Of a stretch of DNA of 64,000 bases, positions 9,201 through 22,573 are shown piece by piece. Made by a program: the position numbers and the translations under genes. Position 1 is the stretch's first letter; the number at the start of each line of letters is the position of its first letter. The DNA comes from Boswellia sacra. Lineage: Eukaryota; Streptophyta; Magnoliopsida; Sapindales; Burseraceae. A model generated the notes under the pieces. It worked only from the letters and a program-made list of their open reading frames with translations, was not told the DNA's origin and ran no database searches. Location: positions 372,001 to 436,000 of the forward strand of contig SNVD02013683.1 in NCBI GenBank assembly GCA_013180625.2. The letters are read 5' to 3'.

Positions 9201-11683
9201 TGGGCGGGCTAGCTGAAGCTTTTTTTTTTTTTTGTCTTTTTTTTCCTCTGTTTTTTACTTCTGCTTCTGCATGTTGACAATAAAGATCATTTCTGCAGTT
9301 CATGTAGAAAAAAATGATAAGAGTTTCTCCCACAATGGTTTTTGTGGAGATAACTAAAATTATTGTAATGTACATCATCAGTATGTACTGCTTCAAGTTG
9401 CAATAAATAAATGATTAAAACTTAACCGTCAATTTTTATCGTTCCTATTATATTATTGCTGGTTTTTATATAGATTTTAGTGAATTTCTTCGATGCTTAT
9501 TAGCCGCTAAGACATCTCAACGAAGGAAAAAAAACAAAATTAAAGCACATCTTGTAGATTTCATGCATGCTTATACGATAAATAGATTGATTTGAAAGGA
9601 TATATACGTAGAGTTTATCGGGAACAAAACATAATCTATTACTATATATGAGCATGAAAGTTCAGGGTATAGATGGGTTAACGACGAGCAGCCTGAGACA
9701 GGCATGGTGATTTGATGAGTGTATGCATGAGATATCAGTACATAATTATCGATGAATTTAAAAAAAAAAAAAAAAAACCCATCAATTTTATCCTACAAAA
9801 TAATAATACATAGTTACGTATGATGGAAAAAATAAAAAATAAAAAATACCCGCTTTTAATACGTAACTAGATATTCAGGATTGCATAGGCATGTCTGTAC
9901 CCTTTTTCAATTACGTATTAATTATTTATTTGAATAAAGTGGCTATCCGTTTGGTGAAGGCAATAAATGTGAGATTCAGATCTACAAGACACGCATGTCA
10001 GATAGTTTTCAAGTGTCCACTCGTTATATTAAATTATGACGACGACACAAAACTAGGGCCGCATATGACTCAGATCACGTTGCTATCTATATAAATACAC
10101 GTTAATATTATTTTAATATTTATAATTTATTTAATAAACCTTAATAATAAAATAAAATATATTAAAAAATAAAAAATATATCTAACTAGAGATATTAGGA
10201 TTATCAAGTTTAAAATTATAAAAGGAAAAAGTTAATTTTCTTTTATTTGATGCCAACTCAAAAATAGATTTTTTTGTCAAATATCTCTATACTAACTATT
10301 TAAAAAAAAGATTATTTTATAACATGCATTATTTTCTATAAAATAACTACAAACTAATTAAATAAAATAAAAAATCTCTTGCATATAATTTTTTGAATGA
10401 TATTTAATAATTTTAAATTTAATTAATGTAAATAAATAAAAAGAAAGATATGATAAAAATTTAATATATAATTTTATACAAAATTATAAAAAATAAGAGA
10501 CATTACCATAAATAGAATCATCAAATTTGTTATCTTCTATCAACAATTGATTTTTTTTTTCAAACTCTATATATATATACACACACACACATTTACATGT
10601 ATATAAAGTAAAACATATAATTTACATAAACTTAAATAAATAATAATAAAAAATTAAAATTATATTTATGAATAAACTAAAAAAAGTTAATTAATATGTT
10701 ATATTAAAGTTATATTATTACATGCCTCAAGCTGCTCCAGGGAGCTGAAAAAAAAATGTAAAACTTGAAATTAATAAGTGTTTTTAGAAAAGGTATAAAA
10801 GTAAAAAAGTAACTAAGTAATGGGGGAATTTTCCACCGGATTAACCAACCTGTCTCTACCTTATTCAAATCAAATGGAACACCAAATTTATAGCTTCACC
10901 TCCTTCTTCACTTAACTAATACCCATCTCTCTTTCTTTATCTACCAAAAATCTAACATTTTATAGTTATTTTCCTTGTGCTAATTGATGAAATGAGATTT
11001 TGTCAAATAACAGGAGGAAGATATAAAGGTTATGGTTCTTGTGTGAACTGTACTTTTGTGTTACACTGGCTTTAAGTCTCAAGCTCACTCTTTTGGTTTC
11101 AAAGATATTTTGTAATCGAAAGATAAAATACTACCAAGACAGATGCAACATTTGCTTGGAAGAATAAATTGATGACCCTTTGAAATAAACGGGGAAGATG
11201 AAGACAATAATTTTTGCGTTATACTCAAGGAAAGTTGAAGAACAAAATAGATTAGACTTTGATTGTTATTTAATGAATTTAACTAATGAAGAAAGGGGGA
11301 TTGAGAAATGCAGTAGGAGACATAATGTTTAGATAAAATCGACAGAGAGAGGAACCCACACAGAGAGACTTAAATGGAGAGAGAAATTGTAGAAAGTTGT
11401 TGTGCTTGTCTAGGAGAGAGAACTTAACATTGAATTTTTTATTCTTTAATTTATTTGTCTTCAATATTTCAGCCGTCGAATTTATGGCTCTCAACAAGAA
11501 GCCCAGATATTTTAAAATTACGGGACCTCAGATCAGAGAGGAATTGCAGAGTGGAATTGAATATATATATATGTACACACGCACAATCAAATGTTTCGTC
11601 GCATAAACTTATAGTTACTGCCTTACTCCTCCTTTTTAACGTGATTAAATTTATATTGAAAAGTTAGCTAACTACTGCATGTC
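9201..11683. other. Long AT-rich intergenic region
   Basis: It holds poly-T and poly-A runs (9222-9233, 9759-9777), strongly AT-rich DNA from 10100 to 10720, and a microsatellite. No exon or RNA gene could be supported. Short ORFs at 9891, 11397 and 11455 have no family signature. Confidence 0.6.
10568..10591. repeat. Compound (TA)n(CA)n microsatellite
   Basis: TATATATATATA runs directly into CACACACACA. Confidence 0.9.
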
Positions 11684-12056
11684 TTATGCAAAACCTATCA
11701 GACTACAACTACAAATAAAATTGGAGGTTTTTATTTGATTTTAGGAATTTTAATAAATTTAGGGTTTTGAATTCTTAAATCGAGATTAATTCTAATTTAA
11801 ATTATTATTTTACTATTTTGTTCGGAAGTTATTTTTGATAATTTCTAGTTTAGTTGGGATTAGATTATATTTTTTTGTCGAGTGATAGTCAAGTGATACT
11901 TGTTAACACTATCAATACGTATCATTAGTTATTTTATTTCTTAGATTGTTGAATATGAATTTTTTATCTTTTTAATAAAAGATTGTACTCTCCCTTAATT
12001 TCACTCTACTTCTCTCTTAATTTCTTATATTATTTTCTCTTTTTTTCTGTCTACAT
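11684..12056. repeat. LTR copy in inverted orientation
   Basis: The reverse complement of this segment matches the LTR at 23698-24104, from its TGTAGRCAG region near the start to its TGCATNA end. It lies head to head with the direct copy at 12062-12418, so the pair forms a long imperfect inverted repeat. Confidence 0.7.
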
Positions 12057-12061
12057 ATTCA

Positions 12062-12418
12062 AAAAAATGTTAAAAAGATCAAAAATTCATATTCAACGAT
12101 CTAAGAAATAAAAAAACTAATGACACGTAATTATAGTGCCAACAAATATAACTTGACTAGGAAATTGAATCATTAGGAAATAGAATTCAATCCCAACTAA
12201 ATTATAAAATACCAAAAATAATTCCTAAACAAAATAGTAAAATAATTATTAGAAAAATAACTTAAATTATAATTACTCTCAATTTAGGATAATTATGATT
12301 ATTCCCAATTTAGTTAAAGTCCCTAATAAAAGTCAAAATCTTTAATTTACCAAAATCTTAAAATCAAATTGAAATCCCTATTTTTATTTCTAATTATAAT
12401 CTAATGGGTCATACATCA
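12062..12418 (-). repeat. 3' LTR of a small LTR element (5'-truncated copy on the plus strand)
   Basis: Same family and orientation as 23698-24104. Shared blocks include CATATTCAACRAYCTAAGAAAT and AACAAAATAGTAAAATAATTATTA. It ends CATACATCA at 12418 and lacks about the first 85 bp. The adjoining ATTCTCTCTCT (12419-12429) reads as a polypurine tract on the minus strand. Confidence 0.7.
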
Positions 12419-13460
12419 ATTCTCTCTCTGACTCCTAGCGAGTTATCAAGGAAGAAGTTGCCATAACATACAAGAAAATACTACATCTTGTCTTGAATGA
12501 GCATTGGAGAGATGGCAACACAAATCTTCACTTCATGATGATCCAATAGCATAGGTACACATGATTGAAAAGTTGGTGATGCTTCACTAGCCTTTAATGT
12601 TGGTGAAGAAACAAAAGTCATCATGAATGACTTCATCAAGGATGTTGACCAATTAATAGGATTAGATGAATCCTAATAAGAACCACAACCGATGAAATCA
12701 ACCTCTCGAGATTAATGTAGATTTTTAATAGGATCGTCTTTAATTAGAGGCATAGTTTCGCAAATAGGCTCCATGTCATCATTAGAATTCATATCAATAT
12801 CATCTTTAAAGTCATGCTCATTTTTAAGATCAATCTCCCTTGCATCACTCTTCACTAGATTCGTCATCATGCTCATCTTCACTTGATGTAACCATATATT
12901 CAATAAGTTTTTTGATAATTTGTTTTTGCATGCAACCTTGAGGGAAATAGTGCAAGATCGAGGTTAAACTTTTCAATAAAAAGTGTAATGATTTTATAAA
13001 CTTGGGCTTCGAATCTTTTCTCAAATCTATCAACAAATCCTATCAACTAATATATCAAGGCTATTGTTGACATGATTAGCGAAATGGGCTAAACTAATAT
13101 AAAACAAAACCTTAGAAGGCTAAACCAATATGGGTTAAAGTGAAAATTCTGAAATCAAGTGGTGAAGTTCAAAACCTGAGGGGTAAGATTGATATTTTTC
13201 ATGAACAATCAACAATATTTATTTTCAACCAATTTTTCGGTGAAAGAACAACACATCAAGGCCAGGGTTTTGTAGTTTTGAGTAGTGGTGAGTCTCTTAG
13301 GATAAGTGGTATCAAATCACTTGCCCCCAAAGATGGCGGTTGAGACAATGGAGCAACGAAGTTTTAATGACGTTTTGACATTGTTCTAATGAGAATTCGA
13401 AGTTGGTGATGAAGGGTATGTTGTAGATCATGATGAGGAGATTCTAATAATGATGGCAAT
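12419..13460 (-). other. Interior of the small LTR element, left part
   Basis: Minus-strand ORFs at 12712-12903 and 12845-13036 are rich in Asp/Glu/Ser and have no named domain. No gag, protease, integrase or RT motif is visible, so this is probably non-coding or captured sequence. Confidence 0.5.
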
Positions 13461-14334
13461 TGTAAGTTCTGGAAGTATGCAGTTATAAGAAATATAACTG
13501 TAAATTGTAAAGTAAATCGGCACAGGAGGATTTTTACGTGGTTCGGTTAAAAAACCTACATCCACGGATAGCTATAGAGCTATAATTCACTAAGTTCTTA
13601 TTTGTATAATCTTTAGGACCTTTTATAATGCTGACTCACTCTCACACACTGACCTAATATTTGTAAAATAAAATCCCGTAAAGATCTTAAACTCTAGTGA
13701 CACTTCCCACTCTCTGTCGCAGATAACTTAACAACACACTGTTAAGTTATACATAACAAACGACATCTGATGTTGAATTATATAAACACTTAACCCGTAA
13801 GTTATCCCAAGTGTCTACTAACTCTCAAAAACTTAATCAACAACTCATGTACGAATTCTACCTCTCATACATGAATCAAAGAGTCAAAGAATCAAATTAA
13901 TAAAGACATTCCAATTTGCGTTGAAACTTTTATCTCAAATCCGGAATGCCGAAACAAAGAACACTCCCCACCAACTAATGAATTTCACCAGCCAAGTTAT
14001 GTGAAAATAACTTAGTATATATAGTGAGAGGTTTGGGCGAAATCTCCTAGAAATCCTGTAAAAATCTAAATCAAAATTATATTAGGATTAGGAGAAATAA
14101 AATAGGAAGATATATAATTAAACTCCTAAAGGAATTAGGACAAATAAATATTTTCCTATTCTAATTAGGATACAAGATAATATATCCTAATCTAAGAATA
14201 AATTTATTATAACTCAAATACTTCCTAAAATATACTTCTAGAAACAGTAAAATAAGAAACAAATAAGATTCTTGTTTTATCACAAGTTGAACAAAATTCA
14301 TCATGTGTATGGCACATGCACGTTGACACCAACA
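13461..14334 (-). repeat. 3' LTR of the Sirevirus element
   Basis: Plus strand TGTAAGTTCTGGAAG to GTTGACACCAACA. It contains the motif TTTACGTGGTTCGG followed by CCTACATCCACGG that recurs in Sirevirus LTRs. Confidence 0.93.
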
Positions 14335-14348
14335 ATCTCCCCCTTTTT
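14335..14348 (-). promoter_or_regulatory. Polypurine tract of the Sirevirus element
   Basis: The minus strand reads AAAAAGGGGGAGAT immediately before the LTR TG. Confidence 0.85.
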
Positions 14349-14863
14349 GGCAACTTGTGATGAAAACACTAAACTGTTTCTGATCAAAGAAAATCACACA
14401 TGATAATTTAGACAGAACCATAAGCTATCATGAAATAGCAAACAGAAAATATCATGTGTAAAGAATGAATCAGTGTGCAGTTACAATTCTCATAACAGAA
14501 CACTGTCTAAATATGTATATCCTACATTTTCAACACAAAGTGAAGTTGTCAAACTGATCAAGCAACACGTTAATCAATTCATGATCAGAGCAATTAGATC
14601 AACAATGAAATTAGATCATGCAAACCATTCATCAAATCAAGATAACAAATCAAGATAAGTAATAATACAAACACAGTAACACACAAGCATAAGAAGTTCA
14701 TGTTCTTTCTCCCCCTTCCTCCTTACTTACATCCCTTGAGAGGAAGCAGCAACAAAAACATCAAACAGACATAATGGAAACAAAGTTAAAAACATCAAAA
14801 ACACATCAAAAACATTATCAGAGCTTTTCTCCCCATTGATTTCAGCACAAGTGCCAAAAGCAC

Positions 14864-16774
14864 TTAACGAAGTCTTGGAGACTTTCGAACTGGTGGGGAA
14901 GAGGAACTGTCAAGATGCTTCTTGAATCTGCCAGCCTTCTCTTTATATCTCTTCCTAGTTGTGGAAGGAGTTGGCTGCTCAAAAGCCGCAGGAGCAGGTT
15001 GTTCTTCAGCTGTCTTAGGGGAAGTGGCAGTTACTTCAGCTACAACTCTTCTTATCAAGTCTTTCTGCACTGGTTTCAGTTGTGTGTAACTCAACAGCAG
15101 GTTGTTAAGTAGGAACCAGGGACTCTGTTGGAAGAGTAGGTGGTGGAGATTTGGTTGGTTCAATTGTGTCTTCAGCAGGAGGGGATGCTTGAGTGTGTTC
15201 TGTAAGTGATGAGGTTGGAGCTTCATGTGGTGGTGACTGTGTGTATGGTGGAGAATCATTATGCTCTGCTTCAGGGACAGAAGGAACATAAGGTTCAGTC
15301 TCAACAAGTGGTGAAGGCAAGTTCATTTTCTGCTTGTGCTGGTTCATCTGACAAAGATTCATCTCTCAGTTCAGGAGCTGCTGATTTAGTTTTCTTCTTC
15401 TTCTTGTCAGATGGTTTCTTCACCATTTCAACTTTCCTCTTTCTTATCAATTTTTGTCCCTTAGAAATTGACTTGATGTGCGTTTTCTTCTGCTTCTATA
15501 CTGTTGTTATGTCTGTTGCAACTGCAGGTTGTGCAGCTTGTCTTGCTTCAGCCATTTGTCTAGTTTTAGCAGGCATTTGAGCATCAAGAACTGGTGCATG
15601 CTCAGCTGACTTCGCAGGATCCACATGTTCAGTCTCCATTGGCTATGGCTCTTCTGCTGTACCATATTGCCCTGCAAATTTTGCCTCCAAAACATGCTAT
15701 TTTGCTTTGATAATTTTCAAATCCTTCACAATCTCAGTCAAGGCAGAATTTATCAACACAAGCTGTTCTTCAACATTTTTCATCTGATTTTGCCTGACTC
15801 TTTTAGGCTTTGGTTCAGGTATAGGCAAGTCAGTCTTGTCATGCAATCTTTGAAGAATTCCTTTGGTAATGGATTTAGACAGAATTTCTGTCTATTCCTT
15901 AGGGCTTATAGGAATGCTATTTTGTGCAAGAATCCCTTGAATTAAGCATGGAAACACAAGCAAGTGATAGTCAGAGTGATATGGACCGATCTGAACTATC
16001 ATCCTATAAGCTAGCAAACCAAAATTTATTTGATCAATTGGTGCCTAAGCAGTATAAAAATTTGACTCTATCTTCCCGAACTTGATTTTGATGGGAAGAG
16101 GGAAGCCAATTAAACTGTGCAATCTTATGCATCACTCTATACTTCTTTCTAAGGTACTGCTGATCTATACCTTCTTTAGGATTCTACTCAATGTCTTCTC
16201 TACCAGTCAGCTCTTTAATCACTACAGCCATATCAAAATTCTCATCTAAAGAATGCAAACTGCCTATAGGAATATCCATAAAAGTGTTTATGACATTCGG
16301 AGAGAATTTCATAAACTTTCCTCTATAATAAACCTTGTGATAATGAAAGCTTTTCGGATCATCAATGGCAGTAGTGATATTTGCATAGAATTCTTGGATT
16401 AAAGACTTCACAGGGGGTAGGAAATTTGTTACTGTACGAGTCCAGTATATAGACTCAAGCAACTCACTCAGTCCATAGGTGCCGAAGTCAGTAAACTTTA
16501 CCGACCTTTCCGTTTGTAACTTCCTTTGTAAAGTGTACTTCAAAAATTTCTGCTTAATGTCGGCTGTTAGAAACTTGTTGTACTTCGGTTTAACTTTGTC
16601 TTTCATCTTCTTCACTGGAACTAACTCGTCTTCGCTCATGACTGGATCAATAGAAACCTCTACATGTGTTTGTTGCGTTAGAGATGACGGTGCACTGTTG
16701 TTCCTGTTGTAACTGAAGTCGCTTTGAGAAGATGAAGAACTTGAGGTTTTTGAAGTCCCAGATGTGTTCGCCAT
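14864..16774 (-). pseudogene. Sirevirus env-like ORF (broken)
   Basis: It starts at ATG 16774 with a Ser/Thr/Asn-rich N-terminus. It runs open to 16184 over a region resembling the 'putative plant transposon protein' domain often annotated as envelope-like (segments FTDFGTYGLSELL and YYRGKFMKFSPN). Further minus-strand frames follow at 15507-15695 and 15105-15362, then a Pro/Ser-rich tail ending in basic KSPRLR at 14864. Frameshifts and stops separate the pieces. It lies between RNase H and the 3' LTR, the position of the extra ORF in Sireviruses. No signal peptide or clear membrane segment is visible, so a membrane-fusion role is not supported. Confidence 0.65.
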
Positions 16775-17611
16775 TGTTAAGGTTTCCTGGTCTGCAACAA
16801 GCTCTCAGAACAGAAAGAGAGAAGCAAGATGAGGGACAATGGAGAAACTATTGAATGGGTATGGAATGAACAGGAGAAGCCCAAAACCAATTCGTAATAT
16901 ACTAGGCCAAATTTAAAGAAATTTTGTTTTTTCCGACAAATTAATGTTAATTCCTTTTCCAAAAACCGTTTCATAACTGACATTAATAAAAAAATTTAAA
17001 ATTTGATTCCCATTAGACTAAGGAATTCTAATAGAATTAGGATTCCCGCCACTGAAACTTCTCCCCCCTCAATTCAATAATGCTGACATGGCATTTTTAA
17101 CACATAGACACACAAGAAAATCAAATTCCAGATAAGCACAAAGAACATCGTATGTTATGAAAAACATAACAGAAAACAATTAACAATAATATAACAACAA
17201 TATCTAAGCATCATACGAATCATTCTAAGAAAGCATATATCAGAGCTGTTTATTTACTTTTATTTTATTTTATCACTTAATCCAATTGAGTAATCAACTT
17301 AAGCATGCTTCTTATACACACAAAAGTTAGTCTCAATGTGAATTTTCTAAATAAATACAGTAGCTTTCACACATATATAGAGGTGGCTCTTTTCTATTTG
17401 AGTGGGTGACCTCACCATATTTCCTAGATACAATGAAATTACTCTCAATGGATGGCTTTCACACATCATATACTGGTAGCCCTCTCTGTATTTTTCATTT
17501 TTAAACCAGTATCTTATCATTCACTCAAATTTTATTTTAAAGCTCACACATGCTAATTTAGAAGAAGACTTATGATACTACAAATATAATTAATATAACA
17601 GTACACAGCGT

Positions 17612-20600
17612 TTATTCAGATAACTGATAGATGCCTAAGGCTTTTCTTAGATTTTCAAATCTTGTTGTATCCAATGCCTTAGTGAACAAGTCAGCCAATT
17701 GTCTATCAGTGGAGATTTGTTCAACGTGTATCACCTTAGACTCTACTAGTTCCCTTATAAAATGGTATCTTATGTCAATATGTTTTGTTCTAGAATGCTG
17801 AATAGGATTTTTGAAAATATTTATAGCACTAGTATTATCACAAAACACAGTTATAGGCTTTTGTTCAATACCATAATCACTCAACATTTAGTTCATCCAC
17901 AGTAGTTGTGTACAACAACTCCCTGCTACTATGTATTCGGCTTCAACAGTTGACAAAGAAATAGAATTCTGCTGTTTGCTGTGCCATGAAACTAAGTTAG
18001 TACCAAGATAAAAACACCCTCCTGATGTGCTTTTTTTATCATCTGCATTTTCTGTCTAATCAGCATCACTAAACCCTGTAAGATAATCATTTGTATCTTT
18101 AGAAAATCATATACCATAATCATGTGTTCCATGTACATACCTGATGATTCTTTTAGCCGCTGACAGAAAGATTATTTGGGATTTGCTTGAAATCTTGCAC
18201 AAAGTCCTACACTAAAACACAAGTCTGGTCTACTTGCCGCGAGGTATAACAAACTGCCAATGATACTTCTATATAAACATGCATCAATCTCTTTTTCTGT
18301 ATTGTCTTTTGAAAGTTTCATATTAGTACTGATAGGAGTTTTCATTGGCTTTGAATTCTGAAGCCCAAATTTCTTTACAAGATTTTTAACATATTTTGAT
18401 TAAGATATAAATATCCCATCATTCATTTGCTTAACCTGTAATCCAAGAAAGAAATTTAATTCTCTTACCATGCTCATCTCAAAATCTTCCTACATCAACT
18501 TAACAAACTCATTAGTTTTACTTTTGTTAATTGATCCGAAAACAATGTGATCCACATATATTTGAGCAACAATAAAATAGTTAGATGCATGTTTGATAAA
18601 CAAAGTCTTATCATTGCTACCTCTTTTATAACCTCTGTTGATCAAAAAGTTTGTCAACCTTTCATACCAGGCTCCTAGGAGCTTGTTTCAAACCATATAA
18701 AGCTTTGTGCAATTTGTATACAAAATCAGGATGTTTAGGATCTTTAAAACCTTTAGGCTGTTCAGCAAAAACTTTTTCATTGAGATAGCCATTTAAAAAT
18801 GTTGTTTTAACATCCATTTGGTACAATTTAAAATCAAGCAAACAAGCAATTGCAAGTAGTAGTCTGATTAACTCAAGTCTAGCTACTGGTGCAAAGGTTT
18901 CATCAAAGTCTATGCCTTCTACTTGTATATAACCTTGTGCAACTAGCCTAGCCCTATTTCTTACTACTTGCCCACTTTCATCAGTTTTGTTTTTGAATAC
19001 CCATTTAGTTCCAATGACATTTGCATTTTCTAGCCTAGGAACTAATTCCCATACTTCATTTCTTTTAAACTGATTAAGTTCATCTTGCATAGCTTGAATC
19101 CACACATCTTCTTTTAAGGCTTCTTTCACATTTTTGGGTTCAACTAAAGAAACATAACATGCAAATCTTACCTGATTTCTTACCTTGCTTCGAGTCTTCA
19201 TCATGCCATCTGGTGTTCCAATGATAGTGCTTGTTGGATATGCCTTCTGAATCCATGTGGGTGGATCTTTCCTTTCATCTTCATTCCTGATTGAATTTCT
19301 GTTCAAATCTGAGTTATCAGTTGTTACAGTTACGTCGGGTGTAACAGCAACTGTTTCTTCTTTCATAACAGAGTCATCTTTATTACTGTTACTATCTGAA
19401 TCTAATTTCTCTATATCTTCTATGAAGCTGGTTATGTTTTCTTTTTGTGAGTACTTTGCATAATCATCCAGATCATCAAATACTACGTTTACAGATTCCA
19501 TGACTGCCTCAGTTCTCAGATTGTAAACTCGAAATGCTTTGCTGTTTTGTGCATATCCCACAAAGACTCTTTCATCACTTCTCGGATATAACTTTCCTAA
19601 TTGCTCTCTGTCATTTAAGATGTAACACCTGCATCCAAAAACATGAAAATATTTCAAATTCGGTTTTCTTCCTTTCAAAATTTCATAAAGTGTCTGGTTA
19701 GTGTCATGTCTAAGAAAAACTCTATTTGAAATATAGCAAGCAGTGCTTATTGCTTCAACCCATAGCCTCTTGGTCAACTTCTTGCTATTGAGCATCACTC
19801 TAGCCATCTCTTGAAGAGTTCTATTCTTCCTTTCCACAATACCATTCTGTTCGGTGGTTTTGGGAGCTGAAAATTCATGATCAATTCCATGATATTTGCA
19901 AAAGTCAGCATAACTAACGTTTTCAAACTCTTTTCCATGATCACTTCTTATCCTTACAATCCTTCCAATGTTTCTATTTTGCTCATTTTCAAGCTTAACA
20001 CAAAGATTCCTGAAAGCTTTAAAAGTGTCAGATTTTTCTTTACTAAAATCAACCCAAGTATATCTAGAAAAATCTTCCACACAAACAAATATGAATCTCT
20101 TGCCTGTGATGCTTTCAATTTGTATAGGACCTATAAGATCCATGTGAAGCAAATCAAGTATTTTGGATGTGCTAAGATGTCGATTTGATTTGTGTGAACT
20201 TCTAATTTTTTTTCCTATTTGACATGGTCCACAAATTTCATTAACTTTGTCATCAAGTTTAGGAACTCCTTTTATAGCACCTAACTTAGTTAATTTAACC
20301 AAGTCTTTGTAATTTAAGTGTCCTAATTTTTTATGCCACAATTCTAAATCCAAAATCCTAGCTTGAAATGCAATTTTTATCAAATAACAATTATCTGAAG
20401 ACCTATTACCTTCTAGAATGAATTTACCAAAATTATCTAAGACCATGCATTTGTTTTGTGTGAAATTAACAATATACTTGTCATCACATATCTGAATAAT
20501 ACTAATAAGATTAGCTTTCAAACCTTCAACCAACAAGGCATTTTGAAAGGTGGGTAGGCCTTTGACATTCAAGGTGCCTTTACCAATGATCTTACTCTTT

Positions 20601-22510
20601 GCTCCATCTCCATAGGTGACATTACCATTCCTGCATATTTTAAAATTTGTTAAAAACTGTTTATTTCCAGTCATGTGTCTGGAACACCCACTGTCAAAAT
20701 ACCACAAATTGTTAGATGATTGGTTAAGAGCAATAAGAGTAACATGGCATACTGTCTTATCTTTCTTAACCCACTGCAGTTGTAATTTTGGTAACAGTTT
20801 GAACTGTTTTAATCTTTTATGCAAAAGATTCAACAATTTAAAGCATCTAGGCCTAATGTGTCCCTTTTTACCATAAAAATAATAAGTAGGAATGAATTTT
20901 CTTACCTTTTCAGGACTGGATTTGAAAGAGCTTAGAAGGTAAACAAATGTTTCATTAGTCTTTGAACTAGGACTCGACCTTAAAGAATTAAGTTTAAAAT
21001 TTTTACCTGATGTTGAAGCTTTCACAAAAACTGTTTTTGATAAAGATACAACATTACCCTCTGTATACCTCAATCCATGTTTGTTGGAGTTATCTCTTCC
21101 AAGACTCAAGACCTGATCAATTTTGGCTGCTCCAATTTTGAGTTGATCAACACACTTTTTGCTTTCAACCAGTTCTGTTGTAATTTTCTCAATATGTGCT
21201 GTTTTATCTGTCAAGACAGTCTCCAGTTCTGTGATATGGTTTTCAGCATAAGATATTTCATATTTCAGCACCTCAATCTTCTTCTTCAAGGTTTTGATTT
21301 CTTCGTTCTGATTCAGCCATTTACCATAGAGTGCATTATAAGTCTTTTGCAACTCTTCATAGTATTTTGGATCATCTTCTTCATTTGAATGATCAACACT
21401 GGTTCTGCAATTTTCTGTTATGTCAGACATAACAGCTTTCCCTTTATCAGCTGCAGATGCTGTAAATACAACAAAATTGTACATGCAATTTTGATCTTCT
21501 GAATCCGATTCTGATTCATCACTCCAGGTTGCTGTCAGACCTTTGTTCTTTTTCTTGAGATTAGCACATTCAGATTGAATATGCCCATAACCAAAACATT
21601 CATAACACTAAATCTGTCCTTTCTTATCTGGTTGTTTCACTTTCTACTTGTCATTCTCCTTGCTGAACTTCTTGAACTTATCTTCGTTTGAGTTTGATAG
21701 CTTCCCTTGATTCTTTTTCCCAAAATTTCTTTTCATAAACTTGACATAATTTCTTGTTAGAAAAGTTATCTGTTTAGAATCAGTTTCATCAAGCTCATCA
21801 TTACTTTCATCATCAGATTTTTCAGTTTTAGCATTGAATGCAATGCTTTTTCCTTTTTGCTTTCTAGTACTCTGATTTATTTCAAAGTTTTAGAGAATGC
21901 CAATCAGTTCATCAACTCTCATCTCATCAGTGTTTTTAACTTCCTCAATGGCTAAAATTTTAGGTTGAAATTTATTTGGGACAGACCTAATTATTTTGCT
22001 AACAATTTTTGCATTAGTGAAAGTTTTTCCAAGCATGTATACAGAATTTGTGATGTGACATATCTTAGAGTAAAACTCAAAAATTGACTCATCCTCATGC
22101 ATCATCAAATTTTCAAATTGATAATTTAGTCTTATCAATTTAGATCTTTTAACAGATGCGGTACCTTCATGTTTTACCTCAAGTATGTCCCATGCTTTTT
22201 TGGCCACTTTACATCTAGAAATCTGTCCGAAATTGTTTAAGTCCACTACTATAAAAATTGCTTTAAGAGCCTTTGAATTCCAGCTGGAACGTCTGTATTC
22301 TTCATCAGTCTATTTATCCTCAGGTTTGGGTTCAGAATCTCCAAAAGCATTCAATTTTGTTAGCGGTGTACATCCTTTAAGCACAATAGTCCATGTCCTG
22401 TCATCAAGAGATTTGATATACATCATCATTCTTACCTTCCAATATGGGTAATTACCATCATCAAGAATAGGTGGTTGTGTTCCGGATCCTCCATTGCAAA
22501 TAAACTCCAT
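17612..22510 (-). pseudogene. Broken Sirevirus gag-pol polyprotein
   Basis: It starts at ATG 22510. Gag has PPILDDGNYPYWKVRM and a CCHC knuckle near 21605-21565. TAG/TAA stops interrupt the same frame at 22310, 21890, about 21646 and about 21607. The 940-codon stretch 21484-18662 holds a coiled coil, a second knuckle-like HIRPRCFKL, protease DSG near 20690, and the LWHKKLGH integrase zinc domain. It also holds the integrase triad (second Asp 19940-19942, Glu 19832-19834, DD35E) and the RT start with QMDVKTTFLNG. Near 18668 a frameshift ends it at APRS. The RT core beyond has YVDH (18547-18558) instead of YVDD. RNase H survives at 17887-17612 with FCDNTSAI and LADLFTKAL. It cannot encode an active enzyme. 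Confidence 0.9.
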
Positions 22511-22559
22511 TCTTCCAGATCGATCTGATCATTTTCTTCACTTGTCTATCAGTGAACCT

Positions 22560-22571
22560 GCTCTGATACCA
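22560..22571 (-). promoter_or_regulatory. Primer-binding site of the Sirevirus element
   Basis: Plus strand GCTCTGATACCA, i.e. TGGTATCAGAGC on the coding strand, two bases from the LTR. It is complementary to the initiator Met-tRNA 3' end. Confidence 0.93.
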
Positions 22572-22573
22572 AT

